Shown here: positions 5,345-10,817 of the stretch, piece by piece
Layout of the letters: each line of letters opens with the position of its first letter
Numbering within the stretch: position 1 is the first letter of the stretch
Assembly (NCBI GenBank): GCA_014381165.1
Contig: JACMIM010000252.1
Location: 1-10,817, forward strand
From: Roseiflexaceae bacterium
GTDB taxonomy: Bacteria > Chloroflexota > Chloroflexia > Chloroflexales > Roseiflexaceae
Length of the DNA: 10,817 nucleotides
Direction of reading: 5' to 3'
Notes under the pieces: model-generated
What the model saw: only the letters and a program-made list of their open reading frames with translations
Database searches by the model: none
Told to the model about the DNA's origin: nothing
Position numbers and translations under genes: made by a program

Positions 5345-7159
5345 GTGACCATCAAGTCGGATCGCTGGATACGCCAAAAGGCGCTAGAGCAGGGTATGAT
5401 CGAGCCATTCGTCGATCGCCAGGTACGCGAGGGGATTATTTCCTACGGCCTGTCATCGTATGGCTACGACATGCGCGTGGCCGATGAGTTCAAGGTCTTT
5501 ACCAATGTCTTTAACTCGCTCGTCGACCCCAAGCGCTTCGACCCGCGCTCGTTCGTCGATATCAAGGCCGATCATATCGACATCCCGCCGAACTCATTCG
5601 CACTGGCGCGCTCGGTCGAGCTGTTTCATATTCCACGCAATGTGCTAGCAATATGCTTAGGCAAATGCCTTACAGGTGATACCCGTATTGTGGATGGCCT
5701 GACCGGCGATTACATCACGATTGCGGATTTTATTCAACGACAATCGAGTCAAACGGTTGCCTTGAAGGGCTGGCGTATGCGGCGAAGCGAGGTAAGTGAG
5801 CATGTGTTCAGCGGACAGCAGCCGGTCTACCGCCTCACAACTCGCTCAGGTTCTATCATCAAGGCAACCGCTTCGCATCCTTTCCGAACGATACATGGTT
5901 GGACAGCGCTACAGGACTTACATATCGGCGCTCGTATCGCAGTTGCTCGGCGGTGCGAGATATTTGGGAAACAACATCTACCAGAACACGAAGCGTTACT
6001 GCTTGGATTTATGCTATCGGATGGGCAGTGTTCTACCCCTGGTCATAGCCCACGTTATACATCCGGTGACCATGTGTTGCAAGAATGCTTTACCAAAGCA
6101 GCACATGCATTCGGCTGCGAGGTATCACACGTTGGAAAGTACGGCATCAATTTGATCAACCACCGTGGACGTGGTGGTATTCCAGAAATGAATCGTGCTT
6201 ACAAGTGGCTCCGATCGCTAGACTGCGATAAACATTCTGAAGACAAGTTTGTTCCCTCGGTGATTTTTCGCGCGCCTCGGGAGAGCGTGGCTACATTCCT
6301 ACGAGCGCTTTTTTCTGGTGATGGCAGCATCCACCAGAGTGGTGATAGTGTACATCTTGAGTATTACTCCATCTCCAAACGGCTCGCAGAAGATGTGCGC
6401 CATCTGTTGCTGCGCTTCGGCATCTTCGCTGTACTCAAGAGCAAAGCTGTGTGGAATGGGACACGCATCTACCGTGTCGCAATGACAGACAAAGACATGA
6501 TCCGTCTATTCGCTCAACACATAGGATTTATTCCTGAAAGCATGAAGCAGCGCAGGCTTGAGGAGATTTTGGAGTATATCACGCTTGTACCAAAGCAGAA
6601 GTCGAACTTCGATACTCTGCCGCCTGAGGTATGGAAACAGGTGCAGGCAGCGTTGATTACGTCGGGGCGCACGCTACGCAATGTCGCAGGAGTCAATTTT
6701 CGCTCTGCAAACCAGCAGTCCTTACCCTATACTATTGCTCAAAATGTGGCGCAGGCTACACAGGATGAGGAGTTGCTTGCGTTAGTTGATTCCGATGTAC
6801 TTTGGGACACAGTCGCATCAATCGAGCTTGTGGGTGTAGAACCAGTCTACGACATCACAATTCCTGATGCACATAATTTTCTTGCAAATGGCTTTGTAGT
6901 ACACAATTCAACCTATGCGCGCTGTGGGCTTGTCGTAAATACAACGCCTTTCGAGCCGGGCTGGCGCGGCTATGTGACACTGGAGCTGACGAATAGCACG
7001 CCACTACCAGCGCGCATCTACGCCAACGAGGGCATTGCGCAGGTACTGTTTTTCGAGAGCGATGAAGAGTGTGAGGTGGCATATAGCGACCGGAACGGCA
7101 AGTATATGGATCAGGTCGGCGTGGTACCACCACGGATGTTCGTGAACCCGCCTGAGTAG
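5345..7159 (+). CDS. dcd: dCTP deaminase precursor interrupted by an intein
   Basis: The 604-residue precursor has three parts: residues 1-107 are the N-terminal half of dCTP deaminase, 108-521 an intein, 522-604 the C-terminal half. The joined exteins give 190 residues, the usual Dcd length. The spliced enzyme would deaminate dCTP to dUTP, feeding dTMP synthesis; homotrimer in known members. The intein sits in the conserved LGK/STYARCG motif. Ser522 and Arg526 match catalytic Ser111 and Arg115 of E. coli Dcd, and Glu547 (GYVTLEL) matches catalytic Glu138, so the unspliced protein has a split active site. Conserved SSYGYDMR (37-44), VTLELTN and NEGIAQVLFF support the call. Some relatives also hydrolyse dUTP (bifunctional DCD-DUT); that cannot be decided here. 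The start is GTG, with aaggag 7 bases upstream. It diverges from the response regulator and converges with the DUF3618 operon. Confidence 0.97.
   Translation: MTIKSDRWIRQKALEQGMIEPFVDRQVREGIISYGLSSYGYDMRVADEFKVFTNVFNSLVDPKRFDPRSFVDIKADHIDIPPNSFALARSVELFHIPRNVLAICLGKCLTGDTRIVDGLTGDYITIADFIQRQSSQTVALKGWRMRRSEVSEHVFSGQQPVYRLTTRSGSIIKATASHPFRTIHGWTALQDLHIGARIAVARRCEIFGKQHLPEHEALLLGFMLSDGQCSTPGHSPRYTSGDHVLQECFTKAAHAFGCEVSHVGKYGINLINHRGRGGIPEMNRAYKWLRSLDCDKHSEDKFVPSVIFRAPRESVATFLRALFSGDGSIHQSGDSVHLEYYSISKRLAEDVRHLLLRFGIFAVLKSKAVWNGTRIYRVAMTDKDMIRLFAQHIGFIPESMKQRRLEEILEYITLVPKQKSNFDTLPPEVWKQVQAALITSGRTLRNVAGVNFRSANQQSLPYTIAQNVAQATQDEELLALVDSDVLWDTVASIELVGVEPVYDITIPDAHNFLANGFVVHNSTYARCGLVVNTTPFEPGWRGYVTLELTNSTPLPARIYANEGIAQVLFFESDEECEVAYSDRNGKYMDQVGVVPPRMFVNPPE
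5666..6907 (+). mobile_element. dcd intein with LAGLIDADG homing endonuclease
   Basis: This 414-residue in-frame element (precursor residues 108-521) has all class 1 intein marks. Block A is CLTGDTRIVDG with Cys1. Block B is KATASHPF (TxxH: Thr175, His178). Block F is YDITIPDAHNFLANG. Block G is FVVHN, with penultimate His520 and terminal Asn521, followed by Ser522 as the +1 nucleophile. Between the splicing halves are two LAGLIDADG dodecapeptides, LLGFMLSDG (219-227) and FLRALFSGDG (318-327), with acidic Asp226 and Asp326 both kept. A family-typical LAGLIDADG enzyme would cut an intein-free dcd allele and drive copying by repair. GC counts of sample 60-base lines are 29-33 in the intein against 36 in the N-extein, hinting at a different origin. 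All key residues are intact, so both splicing and cutting look possible. Confidence 0.97.
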
Positions 7160-7173
7160 CTGCTGTTTACTAT

Positions 7174-7224
7174 CAAGACACCAAGGCACCAAGATCTTGA
7201 AAATCTTGGTGCCTTGGTGTCTTG
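7174..7224. repeat. perfect 22-bp hairpin after dcd
   Basis: Arms 7174-7195 and 7203-7224 are perfectly complementary with a 7-base loop (cttgaaa). The left arm is itself repetitive with an 8-base period: caagacac, caaggcac, caagatct. It lies 14 bases after the dcd stop and 16 bases before the end of the converging DUF3618 gene. No T-run follows on either strand, so it may act as a strong two-way 3'-end structure or be a dispersed repeat. Confidence 0.75.
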
Positions 7225-7239
7225 GTGGTACTACTAAAT

Positions 7240-8073
7240 CTACGACTTATCGCCACCGCCGACGACACGATCATCTTCGCCGGGCTGGTAGGTGGTGTAG
7301 AAATCCTGGTCGTCGCGCGAGGGTGTGGGCGGCGGCATCCCATAGCGATTCATCTGCGGGATGGCGTCGTTATTGACCTTGCCGCCGGCCGTCTCGTAGT
7401 CCATCGAGGCGTTCGGCGCACTCGATGCCGTGAAGCTGCCGTGGCTGCTGTCCATGGCCGTACCACTACGCGCGCCGGCGGTCACGCTGCTACTATAGGT
7501 CTTGGGCGTGTAGCCAGCACTGGAGCTGCCAGCGAAGCTCTCAGTCGAACTGTAGGTGTCAGCGCTGCCGCCGATGTTCAGACCGCGTTCTTTGAGTAGC
7601 CGCTCGATCTGTGGGCCGAGCGCTGGGATTGCTTCGCGCGCGGTGTCGCGAATGAAGCCGGTTAGCGTTGTCATCGCGGCGACCTTCAGCATGTCGATCT
7701 CATCATCGAACTGTGAGAAGAAATCCTGACTCTTGGACTTAATCGTGTCCATGGTCGAAGGGCCGTTGTTGGCGTGCTGGTTGTAATCGTAGGTTGGACC
7801 GGTGCTCTGGGAGCTGCGCCCGTCGTTATCGTTGCCCAGGTTGCCGAGCACATAGCCAGCCGCTAATGCTGCGCCAAGCGCTACCCAAGGCCGCTCACTG
7901 ACTTGCTTCTTCACATCGAAGGTCTGCTTTACCGTGTCGATCGTGTCGGTCGCAGTGGTCTTGACCTGATCGACGACCTCGGTGGCCTTGTTTTCCAGCA
8001 TATCGATCTTTTCATCGAGCGAGGCACGAGTCTGCTCTATGTCCTGTCGGATGTCGTCCGATCTTTTATCCAT
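7240..8073 (-). CDS. DUF3618 / YqjD-like membrane-associated protein
   Basis: The 277-residue protein begins with a charged helix (residues ~4-52, RSDDIRQDIEQTRASLDEKI...) matching the DUF3618 pattern of two-helix stress-related proteins. ERPWVALGAALAAGYVLGNL (~60-79) is a glycine-rich hydrophobic segment like the C-terminal anchor of YqjD/ElaB. A second amphipathic stretch (~106-163) contains FIRDTAREAIPALGPQIERLL. The last ~110 residues are rich in Ser, Thr, Gly, Tyr and Pro and look disordered. aaggag lies 8 bases upstream of ATG 8073. The start overlaps the holin-family gene by 37 bases, so the two are translationally linked. The function of DUF3618 proteins is not known; with YqjD-like anchors, ribosome or envelope binding under stress is a guess. 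Confidence 0.85.
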   Translation of the reverse strand: MDKRSDDIRQDIEQTRASLDEKIDMLENKATEVVDQVKTTATDTIDTVKQTFDVKKQVSERPWVALGAALAAGYVLGNLGNDNDGRSSQSTGPTYDYNQHANNGPSTMDTIKSKSQDFFSQFDDEIDMLKVAAMTTLTGFIRDTAREAIPALGPQIERLLKERGLNIGGSADTYSSTESFAGSSSAGYTPKTYSSSVTAGARSGTAMDSSHGSFTASSAPNASMDYETAGGKVNNDAIPQMNRYGMPPPTPSRDDQDFYTTYQPGEDDRVVGGGDKS

Positions 8074-8441
8074 TCCACATTCTCCTTCATTGTATCGATG
8101 GTCTTCTGAGGCATCGGCTGGATTTTATCGATATCCTTTTTCCCTAAGAAGAGCAGGACACCGCCGATAATCGCAAACACCAGGCCGACCAAGCCGAAGC
8201 CTGCCCAGGTCGGCCAGTCGAATAGATCGGCGATTGCAAGCGACAGGAACACGGTTAACAGAATACCGCCGATGCTGAGCACTGCCGCTGCGATGCCCAG
8301 CTTGACAGCGGCATCGCGAGCGGTGCTCAGTTCCTCTTTGATCTCCTCGCGCGCCAGCGCAATTTCCTGACGCGCGAGCGTTTGCACATCGCCGACAATG
8401 CTGGAGACCAGCGTGCCGACCGAGGAATCGCGCTCAGTCAT
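8037..8441 (-). CDS. putative Actinobacterial-type holin-X / DUF1469 family membrane protein
   Basis: The 134-residue protein has an N-terminal amphipathic helix (LVSSIVGDVQTLARQEIALA..., ~11-45), the typical start of the phage-holin-3-6 (DUF1469) superfamily, then two membrane segments (~47-71 and ~80-100) with a short WPTW turn, and a charged tail. Despite the family name, members are mostly chromosomal and found beside DUF3618 and YqjD-like genes, exactly as here; lysis function is not implied. ATG 8441 is preferred to a GTG one codon earlier because ggagg is then 5 bases away. It begins two bases after the stop of the upstream gene and overlaps the next by 37 bases, so the three form one operon. 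Confidence 0.85.
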   Translation of the reverse strand: MTERDSSVGTLVSSIVGDVQTLARQEIALAREEIKEELSTARDAAVKLGIAAAVLSIGGILLTVFLSLAIADLFDWPTWAGFGLVGLVFAIIGGVLLFLGKKDIDKIQPMPQKTIDTMKENVEWIKDRTTSDRT

Positions 8442-8443
8442 CA

Positions 8444-9013
8444 CTACCTCCGGGTGCTACGAGCAAGCAAAAAGCCAGCGCCAAATGCGATCAGCAGCGA
8501 CTCAGTCGGGTGCTTGCGAATGATCGACTCAAGGTCGCCGCGCATGCCAGCTATATCCTGCTGTTCCAGGTAGCTGCCCGCCTTCTCAAGCGTGTTGGCG
8601 GTGGCGGCTGCGGCCTGGCCAACGGCGCCATCGGTGGGGGCCTTCTCGCGCAGCATGGTTGCCGCATCCTGAAGCTTAACGCCAGCAGTCGTGGTGGCTT
8701 CGTCGGCCTTTTCGACAGCCTGACCAGCGACTTCATTGGCCTTGTCGCGCACATCGCCGGCAACCTGGGTGACCTTTTGGCCAGCCTCAGTCTGCTTTAG
8801 CTCATTGACCTTGTCGCCAACGGCGTCGCTAACCTGGTTGGCCTTGTCGCTGACAATGTTACCAGCCTGGTTGGCCTTGTCGCTGGCCTGATTGGCTAGG
8901 TTACCTGCCCGGTCGGCGGCGTTATCGATCGCATTCTTGGCTTTGTCGGCAGTGCGATCGATCTCGCGCTCGGTGGATGTTGGGACAAGCGGGCGGTTGG
9001 GGTCGTACGTCAT
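8444..9013 (-). CDS. LEA-like / DUF883-type coiled protein with C-terminal anchor
   Basis: The 189-residue protein is almost wholly helical and rich in Ala, Lys, Asp, Asn and Gln. Residues ~20-105 carry repeats such as ASDKANQAGNI, VSDKANQVSDA and VGDKVNELKQT, an exact 11-residue period as in group 3 LEA proteins and apolipoprotein-type helices. A tail of IIRKHPTESLLIAFGAGFLL (~164-183) ending ARSTRR matches the glycine-zipper anchor of YqjD/ElaB/DUF883 proteins. It thus looks like a desiccation- or envelope-stress helix tethered to the membrane. ATG 9013 was chosen because aaggag precedes it by 8 bases; in-frame sequence back to 9190 runs through a terminator hairpin and is not credible. It is first in a three-gene operon with the holin-X and DUF3618 genes. 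Confidence 0.82.
   Translation of the reverse strand: MTYDPNRPLVPTSTEREIDRTADKAKNAIDNAADRAGNLANQASDKANQAGNIVSDKANQVSDAVGDKVNELKQTEAGQKVTQVAGDVRDKANEVAGQAVEKADEATTTAGVKLQDAATMLREKAPTDGAVGQAAAATANTLEKAGSYLEQQDIAGMRGDLESIIRKHPTESLLIAFGAGFLLARSTRR
8789..8887 (-). repeat. 33-bp coding repeats (11-mer helix repeats)
   Basis: Residues 43-75 of the LEA-like protein are three consecutive 11-residue units, visible at DNA level as recurring ttggccttgtcgct blocks on the plus strand. Looser copies of the block continue on both sides. Confidence 0.7.
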
Positions 9014-9082
9014 TATCATCACTCCTTTGCGTCGTTTTCCTTCACTGGCAAAGAAGAAAGCAGGAAGTGTGCCAGGTATACA

Positions 9083-9109
9083 GAAAAGCTCACGAGTAAC
9101 CGTGAGCTT
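9083..9109 (-). terminator. intrinsic terminator of ccdA-like gene
   Basis: Minus strand: aagctcacg (9109-9101) pairs with cgtgagctt (9094-9086) around a 6-base loop, followed by a short T-run (cttttc). It lies 54 bases after the ccdA-like stop codon and before the LEA-like operon, separating the two transcripts. Confidence 0.7.
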
Positions 9110-9162
9110 GCGACAAGGAGCATTCGTGAGCTGGATGTGTTGGTCGGATGCTGGCAGCGGGG

Positions 9163-10056
9163 CTAGCGCACAAAAATCCCGGCGATCCACTTTTCAATCT
9201 GATAGGCCCAGCTGGCCATTGGTGTCTGGCTGGCCCACTGGCTGATCAGCACCATCTGGCCGGTCGCCAGCAGCAGCCCCATCATGATCAGCAGCAGGCC
9301 CGAGGCCATACTGGTGGTGTGCAGGTGCAGGGTGGTGGAGCCAAGATTCAGCTCAAAGGCCTTGCCGCGCATGAGGTTCCAGAAGGCCGAGCCGCGGCCA
9401 AGCTTGCTAAAATAGCTGGCCACGATGATCAGCGGTGCGCCCAGGCCCAGCGCATAAATGAATGACAGCACGGCCCCCTGCGCCATACCGACGCCGCCAA
9501 CCGCCAGGAGGGTGAACAGCGCACCCAGGATCGGGCCGACACAGGCCGACCAGCCGAGCGCGAATGTCGCGCCGTAGAAGTAGGAGCCGGCGATGCTGGC
9601 CGCAGGCCGATCCATCAGTTTAACCCCGGTGAAGCCCTTGCCAAAGAAGCTCATCACACCAAACGCGATCACAAGTAGCCCGCCGATCTGCGCGAACTGC
9701 GCCATGTTATAGCGCAGCACCTGGCTGAAGGCGGTGGAGATCGAGCCAATCACAACCATGGTGGTGGCTAGGCCAAGAAAGAAGGCGACGGTCATTGCCA
9801 CAATACGCTCGCGGCGGGCCTGAAAGGTAAAGGCGAAGTAGGCGGGCAGGATGGGCAGTGTGCAGGGCGAAAGAAAGCTGAAGACACCGGCGAGAAACGC
9901 CGCCGGCGCGTACACCAGCAGGCTGCCGCTGCCGGAAAGATTACTGCCGCCGCCAGCGCTAAGGAGCACCAGCACCAGCAGTACCAGCAGCACACCAGCG
10001 CCAATGCTAGCAATTCGCCAGAACGGACTTGTATGTATGGATGAGTCGGTAGACAT
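9163..10056 (-). CDS. CcdA/DsbD-family membrane thiol-disulfide transporter
   Basis: The 297-residue protein has an N-terminal hydrophobic segment (~18-34) and then about six more membrane segments, the CcdA/DsbD transmembrane layout. FSFLSPCTLPILPAYFAF (Cys65 in this numbering) and FALGWSACVGPILGALF (Cys172) carry the two conserved cysteines in their usual SPC-LP-P and GWSACVGP settings. Such proteins move reducing power from cytoplasmic thioredoxin to extracytoplasmic thiols, serving cytochrome c maturation or disulfide repair. ATG 10056 has ggagg 5 bases upstream; a TTG one codon earlier is less likely. It is a single-gene unit: a terminator follows at 9109-9083 and a minus-strand tataat precedes. 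No thioredoxin-like or ResB/CcsA gene is beside it. The extra N-terminal segment is longer than in the shortest CcdA proteins (~190-240 residues). Confidence 0.93.
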   Translation of the reverse strand: MSTDSSIHTSPFWRIASIGAGVLLVLLVLVLLSAGGGSNLSGSGSLLVYAPAAFLAGVFSFLSPCTLPILPAYFAFTFQARRERIVAMTVAFFLGLATTMVVIGSISTAFSQVLRYNMAQFAQIGGLLVIAFGVMSFFGKGFTGVKLMDRPAASIAGSYFYGATFALGWSACVGPILGALFTLLAVGGVGMAQGAVLSFIYALGLGAPLIIVASYFSKLGRGSAFWNLMRGKAFELNLGSTTLHLHTTSMASGLLLIMMGLLLATGQMVLISQWASQTPMASWAYQIEKWIAGIFVR

Positions 10057-10085
10057 CAAAGCCTCCAGATCGAAGAGATATGTTC

Positions 10086-10091
10086 ATTATA
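10086..10091 (-). promoter_or_regulatory. -10 box of ccdA-like gene
   Basis: The minus strand carries a perfect TATAAT at 10091-10086, giving a start about 22 bases before the ATG at 10056. No clear -35 sequence is seen. Confidence 0.5.
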
Positions 10092-10156
10092 CACCCGTCA
10101 TCTGAACGGCGGTATAGTTCCCGCAGCGTATGTTCGGTGATGTGCCAATGACGAAT

Positions 10157-10242
10157 GCGCCGGCGGGCTGAAGCCACTGGTTTAGCCCGCGCAGGCGGGC
10201 TTCGTACACGTAGCCGAGGGCTTCAGCCCGCCGGCATGGCGC
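10157..10242. repeat. nested palindrome, REP/MITE-like element
   Basis: The outer arms gccggcgggctgaagcc (10159-10175) and ggcttcagcccgccggc (10219-10235) are perfectly complementary over 17 bp and extend further as gcgcc/ggcgc with a small bulge. Inside is gcccgc-gcag-gcgggc (10185-10200). Motifs of this kind (ggcttcagcccgc together with gcccgcgcaggcgggc) are, from memory, dispersed intergenic repeats in several phyla including cyanobacteria and Chloroflexota. It fills most of the 257-base gap between the ccdA-like gene and the glycosyltransferase. Confidence 0.7.
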
Positions 10243-10277
10243 GACCGCGTTTCTCCTGTAACAATAAGCGTGCGCTG

Positions 10278-10306
10278 TTGCGGCTTTCCTCAGCATGCCG
10301 TATCAT
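10278..10306 (+). promoter_or_regulatory. promoter of glycosyltransferase gene, placing the start at the ATG
   Basis: ttgcgg (10278-10283), 17-base spacer, tatcat (10301-10306). Transcription is expected at about 10313-10314, where the ATG itself begins. No ribosome site precedes this ATG, which fits leaderless translation. Confidence 0.45.
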
Positions 10307-10313
10307 CTGGCCC

Positions 10314-10817
10314 ATGTCACACTCCCCGCCTGTTGTGCGCCGCCGCTGGCTGCCGGCCACACCGCTGCAATTCGCCGAACTCGCGGCGGCGCTTGTGCTG
10401 GCTGCGCTCGTTGGGCTGCATGGGTTATTCTTTGTTCGCCACGCCGTGCAGGTGCTCGGCTACCCGTTTCCGCTCGATTATGGAGAAGGCCCGCTGCTGG
10501 CGCAGGTCGCTGTGCTGCGTGCTGGCGGCTCGCTCTCTCAGTTATATGGCCCGATCGACCAACCGCCGCACCTGGTTGTCAACTACCCGCCGGTGTATCT
10601 TCTGTGTACGTTGCTGGTTTCTAGCCTGACTGGCGGCAATGCGCTGCTGGCTGGGCGGTTGGTCTCGCTCGGCTCGGCGCTGGCCTGTGTGGTGGCGCTG
10701 GGGAGATTAGTGGAAGAACAAAGAACAAAGAACAAAGAACAAAGAACAGGAAACCTTGGAACAAAGAACAAAGAACAAAGAACAGGAAACCTTGGAACAA
10801 AGAACAAAGAACAAAGA
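10314..10817 (+). CDS. GT-C-type membrane glycosyltransferase, N-terminal part (cut by window end)
   Basis: An open frame runs from ATG 10314 to the window end without a stop (168 codons). A positively charged tip is followed by membrane segment 1 (~20-42), then an outside loop with LDYGEGPLLAQ (54-64), YGPIDQPPH (78-86) and NYPPVY (90-95), then membrane segments at ~94-106 and ~110-131. An acidic motif in the first outside loop and NYPP-type motifs are typical of PMT/ArnT-like or DUF2029-like GT-C enzymes, which use polyprenyl-phosphate sugars. From residue 135 the frame enters a tandem repeat coding for Gln/Arg/Thr/Lys/Asn, unlike the rest. The gene may be whole with a low-complexity loop, or broken by the repeat; the window does not show which. 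No ribosome site precedes the ATG; codon choice before residue 134 supports this frame. Confidence 0.72.
   Translation, partial: MSHSPPVVRRRWLPATPLQFAELAAALVLAALVGLHGLFFVRHAVQVLGYPFPLDYGEGPLLAQVAVLRAGGSLSQLYGPIDQPPHLVVNYPPVYLLCTLLVSSLTGGNALLAGRLVSLGSALACVVALGRLVEEQRTKNKEQRTGNLGTKNKEQRTGNLGTKNKEQR
10716..10817 (+). repeat. 7-bp / 36-bp compound tandem repeat
   Basis: The heptamer gaacaaa occurs four times (10716-10743), then gaacaggaaaccttg, then three heptamers, the same 15-base tail (to 10794), and three more heptamers to the window end. The larger unit is 36 bases: 10723-10758, 10759-10794, and a third from 10795. The array continues past the window. It has no stop codon in any of the six frames. 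Confidence 0.95.

Noticed and set aside
7222..7599. Plus-strand frame opposite the DUF3618 gene tail
   Set aside because: It starts inside a hairpin and mirrors a low-complexity coding region; no ribosome site and no recognisable motif.
8037..8441. Phage holin as a sign of a prophage
   Set aside because: The family name is historical; no other phage gene is present and the neighbours are the usual chromosomal partners.
9014..9190. N-terminal extension of the LEA-like protein back to 9190
   Set aside because: It would be translated through the ccdA terminator hairpin and lacks a ribosome site; the start at 9013 has one.
10583..10817. Minus-strand frame coding FFVPRFPVLCSL repeats
   Set aside because: It exists only because the tandem repeat has no stops in any frame; codon use upstream supports the plus-strand glycosyltransferase frame.
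10716..10817. CRISPR array
   Set aside because: The 36-base period is tempting, but the units follow one another without unique spacers and are made of a heptamer; no cas gene is near.

Overview
The window reads as chromosomal DNA of a free-living bacterium of medium-to-high GC. The likeliest source is the phylum Chloroflexota (class Chloroflexia or a relative). That placement is inference, resting on the mix of genes, the style of the intergenic hairpins and heptamer-type repeats, and the hydrophilic start of a GT-C-type membrane glycosyltransferase. No phage, plasmid, CRISPR or transposase gene is visible. The strongest feature is a dCTP deaminase gene (dcd) interrupted by a full-length intein carrying a LAGLIDADG homing endonuclease, inserted immediately before the catalytic serine of the deaminase.

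Layout. Positions 1-266: the 3' end of a 5S rRNA, an initiator tRNA-fMet and a terminator, so the window opens at the tail of an rRNA operon. 338-637: a small stress protein with two CsbD units. 757-2079 (minus): a cytoplasmic clan GH-A glycosidase resembling GH30, preceded by a highly structured leader (2128-2246) and with a perfect hairpin beyond its 3' end. 2342-2685: promoter, tRNA-Arg(GCG), tRNA-Ser(CGA) and terminator. 2744-3151: a membrane-anchored c-type cytochrome. 5218-3316 (minus): a single-domain response regulator, an isoaspartyl peptidase/asparaginase and a cyclophilin, ending in a terminator. 5345-7159: the intein-containing dcd, divergent from the response regulator. 9013-7240 (minus): three tightly packed or overlapping envelope/stress genes (LEA-like 11-mer protein, holin-superfamily two-TM protein, DUF3618 protein). 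10056-9163 (minus): a CcdA/DsbD-type membrane thiol transporter. 10157-10242: a REP/MITE-like nested palindrome. 10314 to the window end: the start of a GT-C-type membrane glycosyltransferase whose reading frame runs into a 7-bp/36-bp tandem repeat.

How the genes fit together. Several encode small housekeeping or stress proteins: CsbD, the LEA-like/holin-X/DUF3618 operon, and the isoaspartyl peptidase plus cyclophilin pair, which both deal with protein damage or folding. CcdA and the cytochrome c could belong to one extracytoplasmic heme/thiol economy but are not adjacent. Dcd supplies dUTP for dTMP synthesis, so its activity should depend on protein splicing. A recurring theme is long, nearly perfect hairpins in intergenic DNA (684-722, 2181-2220, 2510-2546, 3261-3308, 7174-7224, 10159-10235). 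Some end in T-runs and act as terminators; others do not and remain unexplained.
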